Assembly (NCBI GenBank): GCA_964503595.1
Contig: CAZDAM010000015.1
Span: 1 to 42,169, forward strand
DNA length: 42,169 nt
Source: CAZDAM01 sp964503595
GTDB lineage: Bacteria > Muiribacteriota > UBA6191
Direction of reading: 5' to 3'
This document shows, one piece after another, positions 33,057-40,780 of this stretch (its first letter is position 1; each line of letters opens with the position of its first letter). The notes below the pieces were generated by a model. It had not been told where the DNA came from. It ran no database searches and worked only from the letters and a program-made list of their open reading frames with translations. The translations under genes were made by a program, and so were the position numbers.

Positions 33057-34373
33057 ATGAAATTCATGCTGCTTCTGCTTTTCTCCTCTTCTTCGCTGGC
33101 TCTTAATTTTGAGGAGGCAAGGCATTTTCTCCACCGCACCGGTTTTGGGGCAAGCCTCACGGAAATCCGGGCTCTGGCCGGAAAGTCCCGCAAAAGTGCT
33201 GTTGAAGAGCTTCTGGAGTCGGTGAGAACACAGCCCGTCACTCCCTTCCCTTCCTGGTATGCCATGGGCTACGACAAGATCAGCCTTCTGAGTTCGGATC
33301 GCAAGGAGCAGCAGAAGCTGAGACGGCAATGGGGCATGGAAGCCAAGGAATGGTGGGCCCGGGAAATCATCACAACCCCTTCTCCGTTCACCGAAAAGAT
33401 GGTCCTTTTCTGGCATAACCATTTCACTTCCGAACTCAGAAAAGTGAAGTGGGCCCAGCTGATGCTCAGACAGAACCGGCTCTTTCGGGAAAATGCCACC
33501 GGTTCCTTTCAGATTCTTCTCGATAAAATCCTGAAAGACCCTGCCATGCTCATCTATCTGGATGTTCACGGCAGTAAAAAAGCCCGACCCAACGAAAATT
33601 TTGCCCGTGAACTGATGGAGCTCTTTACTCTGGGAGAGGGCAATTACTCAGAAAAGGACATTCAGGAACTGGCCCGGGTTTTTACCGGGTACCGGATCAA
33701 ACGCCAGACCGCCGAAGTCACCTTTCAGAAAAAACAGCATGATTTCGGCGAAAAATCGATTCTGGGCCAAAGCGGAAAATTCCCTCTTCCCGAAGTTGCT
33801 CCCCTGCTTCTGAGTCAACCCTCCACCGCACCTTTTCTGGTCTCCAAACTCTGGCAGGAATTCATTGGAACTCCCCTTCCCGAAACAGAACTCAAACGCC
33901 TTTCCCAGCTTCTGATCTCCTCAAAATGGCATGTCGCCCCGGTGATTCGGGAAATCCTCCTGCATGAAGAATTCTGGAAGGAAGAAAACCGGGCCAATCA
34001 GATCAAGTCTCCTGTCGATACAATCCTGGGGTTTTTACGAACCCTGGAATACCATCCCAGGGAAATGCGCCCCTTCATCACCGGGCTCAGGCGACTTGGT
34101 CAGGATTTATTCGATCCCCCCTCTGTCAAAGGCTTCAGCCGTGGAAATGAATGGCTTACCACCTCCAGTCTTTTGCAGCGCCACCAGATGATCGGCCGCT
34201 TTTTTCGGGGTATGGCCGTTAAACCTTATGTGGACAGGCTTTTTGAACAGGCAGAGGAACACGAAATTGCCGAACTTCTCCTGCCCCCGATTGCCTCTTC
34301 CCGCAAACTCAGCGCCACCGGGGAAACCGGTCTGCGCCGTCTGATGTATGAACCGGAATTCGAACTGAAGTAG
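33057..34373 (+). CDS. DUF1800 family exported protein
   Basis: A 438-residue DUF1800 protein. A short signal peptide precedes FEEARHFLHRTGFGAS, the opening motif of the family. Further family blocks are MVLFWHNHFTSELRKV (about 119-134), GSKKARPNENFARELMELFTLGEGNYSEKDIQELARVFTGYR (about 178-220) and QHDFGEKSILGQSG. Molecular function is not established; the protein is nearly always encoded beside DUF1501, here starting 5 bases later. It is probably periplasmic. RBS before ATG 33057 is weak. Copy B of the palindromic element lies about 70 bases upstream. Confidence 0.9.
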   Translation: MKFMLLLLFSSSSLALNFEEARHFLHRTGFGASLTEIRALAGKSRKSAVEELLESVRTQPVTPFPSWYAMGYDKISLLSSDRKEQQKLRRQWGMEAKEWWAREIITTPSPFTEKMVLFWHNHFTSELRKVKWAQLMLRQNRLFRENATGSFQILLDKILKDPAMLIYLDVHGSKKARPNENFARELMELFTLGEGNYSEKDIQELARVFTGYRIKRQTAEVTFQKKQHDFGEKSILGQSGKFPLPEVAPLLLSQPSTAPFLVSKLWQEFIGTPLPETELKRLSQLLISSKWHVAPVIREILLHEEFWKEENRANQIKSPVDTILGFLRTLEYHPREMRPFITGLRRLGQDLFDPPSVKGFSRGNEWLTTSSLLQRHQMIGRFFRGMAVKPYVDRLFEQAEEHEIAELLLPPIASSRKLSATGETGLRRLMYEPEFELK

Positions 34374-34378
34374 GTTTT

Positions 34379-35521
34379 ATGTTCACCCGCCGCCAGTTTC
34401 TTAAAATCGCTTCCCTGAGTTATGCCTCCCTGGCATTTGCCGGTCCGGCAAGCCAGAACACCAGCCGAAAGACCCTGATTCTGATTGAGCTTCGTGGAGG
34501 AAATGACTCCCTGAACAGCCTGATTCCGATTCAAAGCCGACAGTATCGAAAACTCAGGCCGAACCTGGCTGTTTCCGAGAAAGAGGCTCTGGGACTTTCG
34601 GATGGACTCGCCCTGCACCCCAAACTGAAATTCCTGCGCCAGGCCTTTTCTGCTCAGAAAGCCACGGCCATCATGGGACTGGGCTACCCTCAGCCAAACC
34701 GTTCCCACTTCCGATCGATTGAGATTGTTGAAACCGGTTCGGATAGCCAGGATGACTGGACCGATGGATGGTGCAGCCGACTGATTCGGGCCGGAGTTCA
34801 GGGCGATGTCGCTGACGGAATTGTTATCCGAAGCCCGGAACTCGGGACCCTGAACGGCTCTGCTCTGAAAGTACTCAGTCTCAGGGGCAGTGATCAGCTT
34901 CAGAAGCCAGGCCGCGGAAAACTTAGGGAAGATTCCCTTCAGAATCCTGCTCTAAAGCACGTACTTGGAGTGCAAAACGATCTTCTGCAGATGAGCCGGG
35001 AGCTTGCCGGCAGGGTCAAGCCCCTGCCCCGTGACTCCTTTCCCAAGGGACGTTTTGGGGAAGACATCAAAACCACCTGTGAAATTCTTGAAGCCCAGCT
35101 GAATATTCCTGTCATCCGGCTGACACTCGGAGGTTTTGACACCCATACCTCTCAGATGAAGCGCCATGAACGCCTGATGGAGGAACTGGATCTGGGGCTT
35201 TCTGCCCTCATGGAATTCCTGAAATCCCATGGACTCGAATCCAAAGCCATGATTGCCACCTATTCGGAGTTTGGCCGTCGTCCCCAGGAAAACCAGCAGG
35301 GCGGAACGGATCATGGAACCGCTGCATCCCATTTTCTTCTGGGTCAGGGAGTTCCTCCAAGGCTATTTGGAAAAATGCCCTCTCTGGAAGACCTTCTGGA
35401 AGAAAATCTCAGGCATGAGATTACCTGGAGAAGCTACTGGCAGGCTCTGGCCGAAACTTCCTTTGGCATTGGAACCCGGCTGTTTCCGGAGTTTGAGGAT
35501 GCCCCTCTTAAGCTGATCTGA
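34379..35521 (+). CDS. DUF1501 family protein with Tat signal
   Basis: A 380-residue DUF1501 protein of the alkaline-phosphatase-like (sulfatase) superfamily. The N-terminus MFTRRQFLKIASLSYASLAFA is a twin-arginine signal (RRQFLK), so it is exported folded. Family blocks are LILIELRGGNDSLNSLIP (about 32-49), GYPQPNRSHFRSIEIVETG, LTLGGFDTHTSQMKRHERLM (about 246-265) and the metal-site-like IATYSEFGRRPQENQQGGTDHGTAASHFLLG (about 295-325). Substrate is unknown. It is coupled to DUF1800 with a 5-base gap, and its end overlaps the convergent M42 peptidase by 14 bases. Confidence 0.9.
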   Translation: MFTRRQFLKIASLSYASLAFAGPASQNTSRKTLILIELRGGNDSLNSLIPIQSRQYRKLRPNLAVSEKEALGLSDGLALHPKLKFLRQAFSAQKATAIMGLGYPQPNRSHFRSIEIVETGSDSQDDWTDGWCSRLIRAGVQGDVADGIVIRSPELGTLNGSALKVLSLRGSDQLQKPGRGKLREDSLQNPALKHVLGVQNDLLQMSRELAGRVKPLPRDSFPKGRFGEDIKTTCEILEAQLNIPVIRLTLGGFDTHTSQMKRHERLMEELDLGLSALMEFLKSHGLESKAMIATYSEFGRRPQENQQGGTDHGTAASHFLLGQGVPPRLFGKMPSLEDLLEENLRHEITWRSYWQALAETSFGIGTRLFPEFEDAPLKLI

Positions 35522-36560
35522 AATTTGCCCAGGCCCTGAGGAGCCGGTAAGTTTCCTCGAAGGATTTCAGATGGGTCCTTTCAAAGCTGTGGGAAGCGTG
35601 AATACCAGGACCAATCAGACAGGTCGAAGTGTTTTCTCCCCGCCGGGTCACAAGCTCTGCATCTGATCCATAGGATTTGAAGATATCCAGCTCATGATCA
35701 ATCTTCTGCTCCAAAGCCAAAGCCTTCAGAGTCTGAATCATCTTTTCATCAAATGGTCCGGTAGAATCACGGACACAGATGGTTACCGCATCCTCACGGC
35801 TGTTCTGGGTATCCCCGACAACGGCGTTGTCGACAATCAAGAGCTCATCCAGATCTTTTACAAACAAGGCACCGCGACCAATTTCCTCACCGGCAGTAAA
35901 GATAATGCGCAGAGGCCCCAGGCTATGGATTTTTCCTGTGTCCGCCAATTCCTTGAGAAGAGTGAGAAGAAGGGCACAACCAGCCTTGTTATCCAGATGC
36001 CGGGATTTGATGAAGCCGCCGTTTGTGACCCGAAAGCCTGGTTCAAGTCCCATGAAGCAGCCCGGTTCAAGACCCAGTTTTTTCAGATCTTCCAGCGATT
36101 TGACCGACTCATCAATACGAACCTGCATGGCTTCATTCGTTCTTGGATCCTTCTCATAGGAGGAACCATAGATATGAGTCGAGGCCTTGTCGTAAAGGAC
36201 CGTCCCGGTGTATTCCCGTCCATCGCGGGTAAACAGGCTGACATGCTCACCTTCTACCGCTGACCAGGGAAATCCCCCTACTTTACCGGGGCGGACCAGT
36301 CCGTCTTTTCCCAGAGACGCAATGTAAAGGCCAAGCGTGTCGTAATGGGAACAGAGTCCACGCCTGGGCCCTGGGCCATCACCTGCCTGAAGCTCAATTC
36401 CGTTATTGCGGTAAACAACCGGTTCCATCTCGGGCACAATTTCACGGATCTGTCTGAGCAGAAAATCCCTCGCCCTGTCCGTATATCCCGATGGGCTGGG
36501 GACTTCAATCAGTTGCTTTAGAGTGGAAAGAAAATATTGTTGCTGTGCTTCCGAGACCAT
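35508..36560 (-). CDS. M42-family metallopeptidase
   Basis: A 350-residue zinc or cobalt aminopeptidase-like protein of family M42. Metal and active-site segments are SHYDTLG (about 71-77), SRHLDNKAGCALLL (about 186-199), FTAGEEIGRGA (about 225-235), VVGDTQN and the C-terminal GIHASHSFERTH (about 326-337). It is closest in style to the peptidases found with NAGGN osmoprotectant genes, but no such genes are here, so the substrate is open. Cytoplasmic. A perfect 8-base inverted repeat lies 8 bases upstream of its ATG and may be an operator. Confidence 0.88.
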   Translation of the reverse strand: MVSEAQQQYFLSTLKQLIEVPSPSGYTDRARDFLLRQIREIVPEMEPVVYRNNGIELQAGDGPGPRRGLCSHYDTLGLYIASLGKDGLVRPGKVGGFPWSAVEGEHVSLFTRDGREYTGTVLYDKASTHIYGSSYEKDPRTNEAMQVRIDESVKSLEDLKKLGLEPGCFMGLEPGFRVTNGGFIKSRHLDNKAGCALLLTLLKELADTGKIHSLGPLRIIFTAGEEIGRGALFVKDLDELLIVDNAVVGDTQNSREDAVTICVRDSTGPFDEKMIQTLKALALEQKIDHELDIFKSYGSDAELVTRRGENTSTCLIGPGIHASHSFERTHLKSFEETYRLLRAWANFRSA

Positions 36561-36568
36561 CTACGGAT

Positions 36569-36588
36569 TATCGGCAGTTTTGCCGATA
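36569..36588. promoter_or_regulatory. inverted repeat upstream of the M42 peptidase
   Basis: TATCGGCA-GTTT-TGCCGATA, perfect 8-base arms, 8 bases before the M42 start. A second perfect repeat, CGGAAAAA-G-TTTTTCCG, lies at 36603-36619. Either could be an operator, or the second a bidirectional terminator. Confidence 0.4.
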
Positions 36589-36655
36589 CCTATGAATAGA
36601 ATCGGAAAAAGTTTTTCCGGTTCTTTTGAAAAACACCTCCGTACAAGGATGTCAC

Positions 36656-36859
36656 ATGGGGGTCATCATGAACATTTGGGAATTGGAACAAAGGATGTTC
36701 CACGTACCAACCAGTCCCAGCGGGATTCGGCCTGCCGGTAAAATCCGCCCTCTTCACGAAGAGACCCGATTTCAATCCGGAAACCAGAGTCGCGTGACGG
36801 ACAAAAAGCCAGGTAAATCTTTTGCCGCTTTCCTTGAGGAAGCCAAGAAGAAGGCCTGA
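36656..36859 (+). CDS. small hypothetical protein with its own terminator
   Basis: A 67-codon ORF, MGVIMNIWELEQRMF... ending GKSFAAFLEEAKKKA. AAGGA lies 6 bases before the ATG at 36656; an internal ATG at 36668 also has a G-rich stretch before it. A strong intrinsic terminator starts 5 bases after the stop, which argues that this is a real transcription unit. The sequence has no membrane segment or signal peptide, and the C-terminus is an amphipathic lysine-rich helix. I do not recognise a family. Confidence 0.55.
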   Translation: MGVIMNIWELEQRMFHVPTSPSGIRPAGKIRPLHEETRFQSGNQSRVTDKKPGKSFAAFLEEAKKKA

Positions 36860-36863
36860 TTGG

Positions 36864-36906
36864 GGAGCGGTTCGTACCCTGGGGGCGAACCGCTCCTGCT
36901 TTTTCC
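36864..36906 (+). terminator. Rho-independent terminator of the small gene
   Basis: GGAGCGGTTCG (36864-36874) and CGAACCGCTCC (36886-36896) pair over 11 bases around an 11-base loop, followed by TGCTTTTTCC. Confidence 0.88.
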
Positions 36907-36940
36907 TGCTTGACTCGGAAGCTGCAAGGAAGACATTCTC

Positions 36941-37312
36941 ATGGTTCTTCTGGCCAAAAGCCTGGAATTTCGGGCCCAGCTCTTCTCCCGTGCCTCCCAG
37001 TTTGAGGTTTCCAGCCGTGAGAAGCTCTTTATAGTTGGTGGCGACAATGAAAAAAGTGCCGAATCCATGCATCAGCTGCTGGCCCCAGTCGGTATGCTCA
37101 TTGTCCTGATGACCGACGTCCTGATCCTCTCTTTTCACTCCACCAAGGCTGCCATCGTCCTGAGGTTTGTGGCCATCATAGCGCTAGTCACTGGTTCTTC
37201 TCTGGCTGCCGTTCTGTTCGTACCCGCTATGGCCGCTCTTCTTCTGAACCCCTGCCGCCAGAGGCAGGAAGAGCTGCCAGACCCAGCATCAGCCAATACA
37301 GGTGCTGCATAG
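36941..37312 (+). pseudogene. fragment of an RND-family efflux pump
   Basis: The 123-codon frame contains REKLFIVGGDNEKSAESMHQLL followed by two membrane segments (VGMLIVLMTDVLILSFHSTKAAIVL and VAIIALVTGSSLAAVLF). This is the conserved junction of RND pumps where a GG(E/D)xExS motif precedes the middle TM helices with LQFxSFxxxxIVL. Everything before and after that block in a normal pump of about 1000 residues is missing. Its last 86 bases run into the 3' end of the opposite-strand O-antigen-ligase-like gene. AAGGAAG upstream gives a possible RBS, so a short peptide might be made, but I read it as a remnant. Confidence 0.55.
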
Positions 37313-38507
37313 GCTGATCCAGAAGATAGGTACAGGAAATGCTGATCACACCAAATCCGGCACAAGCCATAAAAAACAGAAACTCGGTTTCATTCCTGAG
37401 CCCGATGGCCTGATAGGCCAAACCCCAAAAAAGAAGAAGCATAACCATGAATCCCAGTAGTCCATGCTCCACCATCTGGAACATATACTGGTTATGCGGA
37501 TTCTGAGTTGGTTCAATCTGGGGATAGATTCTTCTGGATTCTTCGGCATTGGCAACATAAAAGGAACCCGTTCCATGCCCAAGCAGCGGAGCCTTCTGAA
37601 AGGTAGCAAAACCTGTGACCAGATACATCAGACGATCGCCGATGCCATAACCGAACTCGCCCTTCTGAAAGGCTTCATAGCCAAGATAGAGCTGATGGAC
37701 CCTGGATTGCACCGGAGGCAGAAAAGCCACCATACCAAGTGCCACCAGGCCTACCCCCAGAGTCTGAAACAACCTATTCTTCAATGGAGTCTGATACCAG
37801 AGGACGGCTACCGCGCCCAGCAATGCCAGAAGCATCCCGGAACGGCCTTCTGAGATCACCAGAAGGCTCAGGGCCAGAAGAAGTTCGATATAGCGCCTCA
37901 ATGAAGTATTCTTCCATCCATTTCGCCGAATCACAAAAAGCAGGGCACCAACCCCAAAGGCTAGAAGCGGGGCCCATTGCACCCGGTTTACAAAAGGGGA
38001 ACCCCCTATTCCGAAGATATCGAGCTTGAGTCCCTCGAACTGATGCAGGGAAAAGAAGAAATCCTGAATGGCCCGAGCACTGCCATACAGGGCACCAGCA
38101 GGATTTTCCGAACGGATCAGACCTGTTAGGGCAAACAGATAAACCACCCCCGAGATACGCAGGGAAAAGCCGAAAAGCCGGATGATTTTTCCAAGCGATT
38201 CCTGACTCAGAAGAAAGGGAAGGCAGACCGCAAAAATCAGTCTCAGATGTCCCAGAGATTCCTTCAGACCATGGGCCGGATTTTCGCTGTAAAGCGTCCC
38301 AAACAGATAAAGGGACAGGTAGATCCCAAACATCTGCAAGGCCAGATTCCCTTTTAGTCTGAGGCGAATTCTGCCGGTAAAAATCCAGATCAGGCAAAAA
38401 AGAGAGCCCAGCCCTGCAAGCAGGTTGCTTAAGCCTACCGAGAGCGGCAGGGCAAAGGCATAGGCCTGGGTCAGAATCAAAATTCGCTGGCGTAAAGGTG
38501 ACATCAT
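37227..38507 (-). CDS. O-antigen ligase-like polymer ligase/polymerase (Wzy_C family)
   Basis: A 426-residue polytopic inner-membrane protein with about ten hydrophobic helices. The large periplasmic loop typical of WaaL/Wzy lies near residues 265-355, with the family hallmarks LLGHGTGSFYV and PTQNPHNQYMFQMVEHGLLGF. Such proteins join glycan chains to lipid A-core or polymerise repeat units; the exact acceptor is not given by sequence. It is divergent from murJ across only 42 bases, implying shared promoter DNA. No glycosyltransferases flank it. Confidence 0.86.
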   Translation of the reverse strand: MMSPLRQRILILTQAYAFALPLSVGLSNLLAGLGSLFCLIWIFTGRIRLRLKGNLALQMFGIYLSLYLFGTLYSENPAHGLKESLGHLRLIFAVCLPFLLSQESLGKIIRLFGFSLRISGVVYLFALTGLIRSENPAGALYGSARAIQDFFFSLHQFEGLKLDIFGIGGSPFVNRVQWAPLLAFGVGALLFVIRRNGWKNTSLRRYIELLLALSLLVISEGRSGMLLALLGAVAVLWYQTPLKNRLFQTLGVGLVALGMVAFLPPVQSRVHQLYLGYEAFQKGEFGYGIGDRLMYLVTGFATFQKAPLLGHGTGSFYVANAEESRRIYPQIEPTQNPHNQYMFQMVEHGLLGFMVMLLLFWGLAYQAIGLRNETEFLFFMACAGFGVISISCTYLLDQPMQHLYWLMLGLAALPASGGRGSEEERP

Positions 38508-38549
38508 GATTTGTGAAATCGGGTCGGCAATATATCATCGACTGCAAGC

Positions 38550-40073
38550 ATGCAAACGCTTTCCAATTTTCATAATGGAGTTTTAGCCACAAGCTTTACT
38601 TTTCTGTCCAAGGCACTGGGCTTTTTCTCCGCTGTTCTGACTGCCCGCTATTTTGGCGCTGGTACAGATACCGACATTGTTTTTTTCACCTGGGGCCTGT
38701 TCAGCCTTCTGGCCCAGCTTTTTCAGTCCCTGAATTCTTCCGTCCTGCTGCCGGAATTTGTACGCCTGATCCATAACGAAGGCCTGGAAGCGGCAGCAAA
38801 ACTGCTGGGTCTTTTTCTGACCCGCATCAGCACTCTGCTTGCCGGAATCACCCTGATCTACTGCCTGAAGCCGGAATTCTTTCTGGGTCTTATCAGTAGA
38901 TTCAGTCCCGAAGAGATTCAGACATCCCTTCCGGTTCTCTACTGTCTGGCCCCTGCTCCCCTGCTTCTTTTCAGCGTGGATCTTTTCATGAATCTGGTCC
39001 AGGCCCGCCAGAATTTTCTGATCTGCGGACTCTCCTCCCTGATCAATTCGATCGCCATCATCCTGTCGATCGCCCTTGGCCATGAATACGGTCCGGTTTC
39101 CCTGGCCGCAGGGTTTGTTCTTGGCTCATTGCTTCAGCTGATCTGGCTGGTTTTAGCCCTGAATAAAAGTGGGCTTAGGATCCGGTTTCTCTGGCGCTCC
39201 CAAAGCGATCTGCTCAAGATTAAATCCCTGTGGTTCTTCACCCTTCTGATGCAGATCAGTGCCTGTCTTCCCACATTTCTTTGTGAATGGTTTGCCAGTG
39301 GCCTGGGCTCCGGAGAACTGACATCGCTTAATTATGGCCGAAGAGTCCACGATCTCATGCCTAATATCCTGATTTTTCCTCTGGTTCTGACCCTTTATCC
39401 AAGGCTTTGCCAGCTTAAGGATGAAGAAGGCGATCTGATGGCCGGGCGAGCCCGGGACATGGCCATGCTTCTGGAATCCCTGATCTATCCTCTGGCCATT
39501 TTTGCCTGCTATTTTGCCGAAGAGCTGGTTCAACTGATCTATGGCACATCCGGGCTGGACCTTCATGCCATGAACCTGGCAGCCAATGCCATCCGCTATC
39601 TTTCAGTCTCCACCCCTCTTCTGGTTTCCATCTCCATCTTCTCCCATGCTCTTCTGGCTCTGCAAAACCCCAGAATTCCCAAATTCCTGCTTATGCGCAA
39701 CCTGATTCAACTGGTGTCCTTGGGGTTGCTGCTTCACTTTCTGGTGCCCGTTTATCAGGCCTCAGCCATCCCCATGGCCATCAGCCTGACTTTTCTTGGG
39801 GGAGTTCTTCCGGTAACCATGCTTCTGTCACGGACCTTCATCGGCAGGACCCATTTTTTCAAGCGGATGGGCCATACCGTAACCCAGATTCTTTTAAGTC
39901 TCGGCCTGATTTTTCTTCTACAGGTGATCCTTGGCTCCGCTTCCTTCAGTTCGAACCGTTTTCTGTTCGCTGGAATCCTCTACCTGATTCTACTGGCCAT
40001 GACCCATATCATCCTGCAATCTCCAGCCTGGAAACTTGTCCGAAGCCAGTTTCTCAAAAGGAAGACACCATGA
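38550..40073 (+). CDS. murJ: MurJ/MviN-type lipid flippase
   Basis: A 507-residue MOP-superfamily flippase with about 13-14 membrane helices. The opening SFTFLSKALGFFSAVLTARYFGAGTDTDIVFFTWGL (about 15-49) contains the MviN motif with basic residues facing a central cavity. Later segments such as SLNYGRRVHDLMPNILIFPLVLTLYPRL also fit. MurJ moves lipid II across the inner membrane for peptidoglycan synthesis. Because it is next to an O-antigen-ligase-like gene it could instead serve another lipid-linked glycan. It overlaps gloB by 4 bases (ATGA). Confidence 0.85.
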   Translation: MQTLSNFHNGVLATSFTFLSKALGFFSAVLTARYFGAGTDTDIVFFTWGLFSLLAQLFQSLNSSVLLPEFVRLIHNEGLEAAAKLLGLFLTRISTLLAGITLIYCLKPEFFLGLISRFSPEEIQTSLPVLYCLAPAPLLLFSVDLFMNLVQARQNFLICGLSSLINSIAIILSIALGHEYGPVSLAAGFVLGSLLQLIWLVLALNKSGLRIRFLWRSQSDLLKIKSLWFFTLLMQISACLPTFLCEWFASGLGSGELTSLNYGRRVHDLMPNILIFPLVLTLYPRLCQLKDEEGDLMAGRARDMAMLLESLIYPLAIFACYFAEELVQLIYGTSGLDLHAMNLAANAIRYLSVSTPLLVSISIFSHALLALQNPRIPKFLLMRNLIQLVSLGLLLHFLVPVYQASAIPMAISLTFLGGVLPVTMLLSRTFIGRTHFFKRMGHTVTQILLSLGLIFLLQVILGSASFSSNRFLFAGILYLILLAMTHIILQSPAWKLVRSQFLKRKTP

Positions 40074-40780
40074 CTCCCACCATCCATGTACTGCCAGCTC
40101 TTCAGGATAACTACATCTTCGCCATCCGTACCCAAAGCGGCCTGCTCGTCGTGGATCCGGCTGAAGCTGCTCCCATTCTCAGGGCTTTTCCTGAAGAACC
40201 CGTGTCAGCCGTTTTAAATACTCATCACCACTGGGATCATGTCGGAGCCAACCTGGAACTGCAAAAGCACTTTGGATGCGCCATTTATGCACACAAAAAA
40301 GACGCTCACCGCATACCGGGAATCACTCACAGCGTAGAAGAGAACCAGCATCTGAACCTGAACGGAATCGATTTTGAAATCCTCTTCACTCCCGGACACA
40401 CTTCGGGCCATATTCTCTGGTTTGCACCTCAGCTGAACACCCTGTTTGCAGGAGATACCGTCTTTCGGGCTGGCTGTGGCCGGCTGTTTGAAGGAAGTGC
40501 GGAAGACATGTTTCAGAGCTTTCAGAAGATCGGTTCCCTGCCTGATTCCACCCTGATCTACTGTGCCCACGAATACACCCTCAGCAATCTAAGATTCGCA
40601 GCATCCTGCTTTCCGGATCACCAGGACATACGGACAGAACTGAATCGTGTCTCCAATCTGCCAAAACCCCACCGAACCATTCCTGCCCTTTTGGCTCAGG
40701 AAAAGCAGCTGAATCCTTTTTTTCTTGCCAGAGATGCCCAGGAATTTGCCCGGTTTCGGGAGAACAAGGACCGGTTCTAA
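40070..40780 (+). CDS. gloB: hydroxyacylglutathione hydrolase (glyoxalase II)
   Basis: Metallo-beta-lactamase-fold thioesterase that hydrolyses S-lactoylglutathione, finishing methylglyoxal detoxification. It has 236 residues. The binuclear metal motif THHHWDH (51-57) is intact; further ligands appear in TPGHTSGH, FAGDTVFRAGCGRLFEG and YCAHEYTLSNLRFA. The C-terminal substrate-binding end NPFFLARDAQEFARFRENKDRF matches the glyoxalase II glutathione-binding tail. Start coupled to murJ (ATGA). Together with the Kef pair it indicates glutathione-based electrophile defence. The 3' end overlaps the convergent gene by 4 bases. Confidence 0.95.
   Translation: MTPTIHVLPALQDNYIFAIRTQSGLLVVDPAEAAPILRAFPEEPVSAVLNTHHHWDHVGANLELQKHFGCAIYAHKKDAHRIPGITHSVEENQHLNLNGIDFEILFTPGHTSGHILWFAPQLNTLFAGDTVFRAGCGRLFEGSAEDMFQSFQKIGSLPDSTLIYCAHEYTLSNLRFAASCFPDHQDIRTELNRVSNLPKPHRTIPALLAQEKQLNPFFLARDAQEFARFRENKDRF

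Noticed and set aside
36590..37138. Minus-strand open frame of 182 codons
   Set aside because: It crosses the strong terminator and the RND remnant in antisense. The polar His/Gln-rich product is typical of the reverse strand of membrane-coding DNA.
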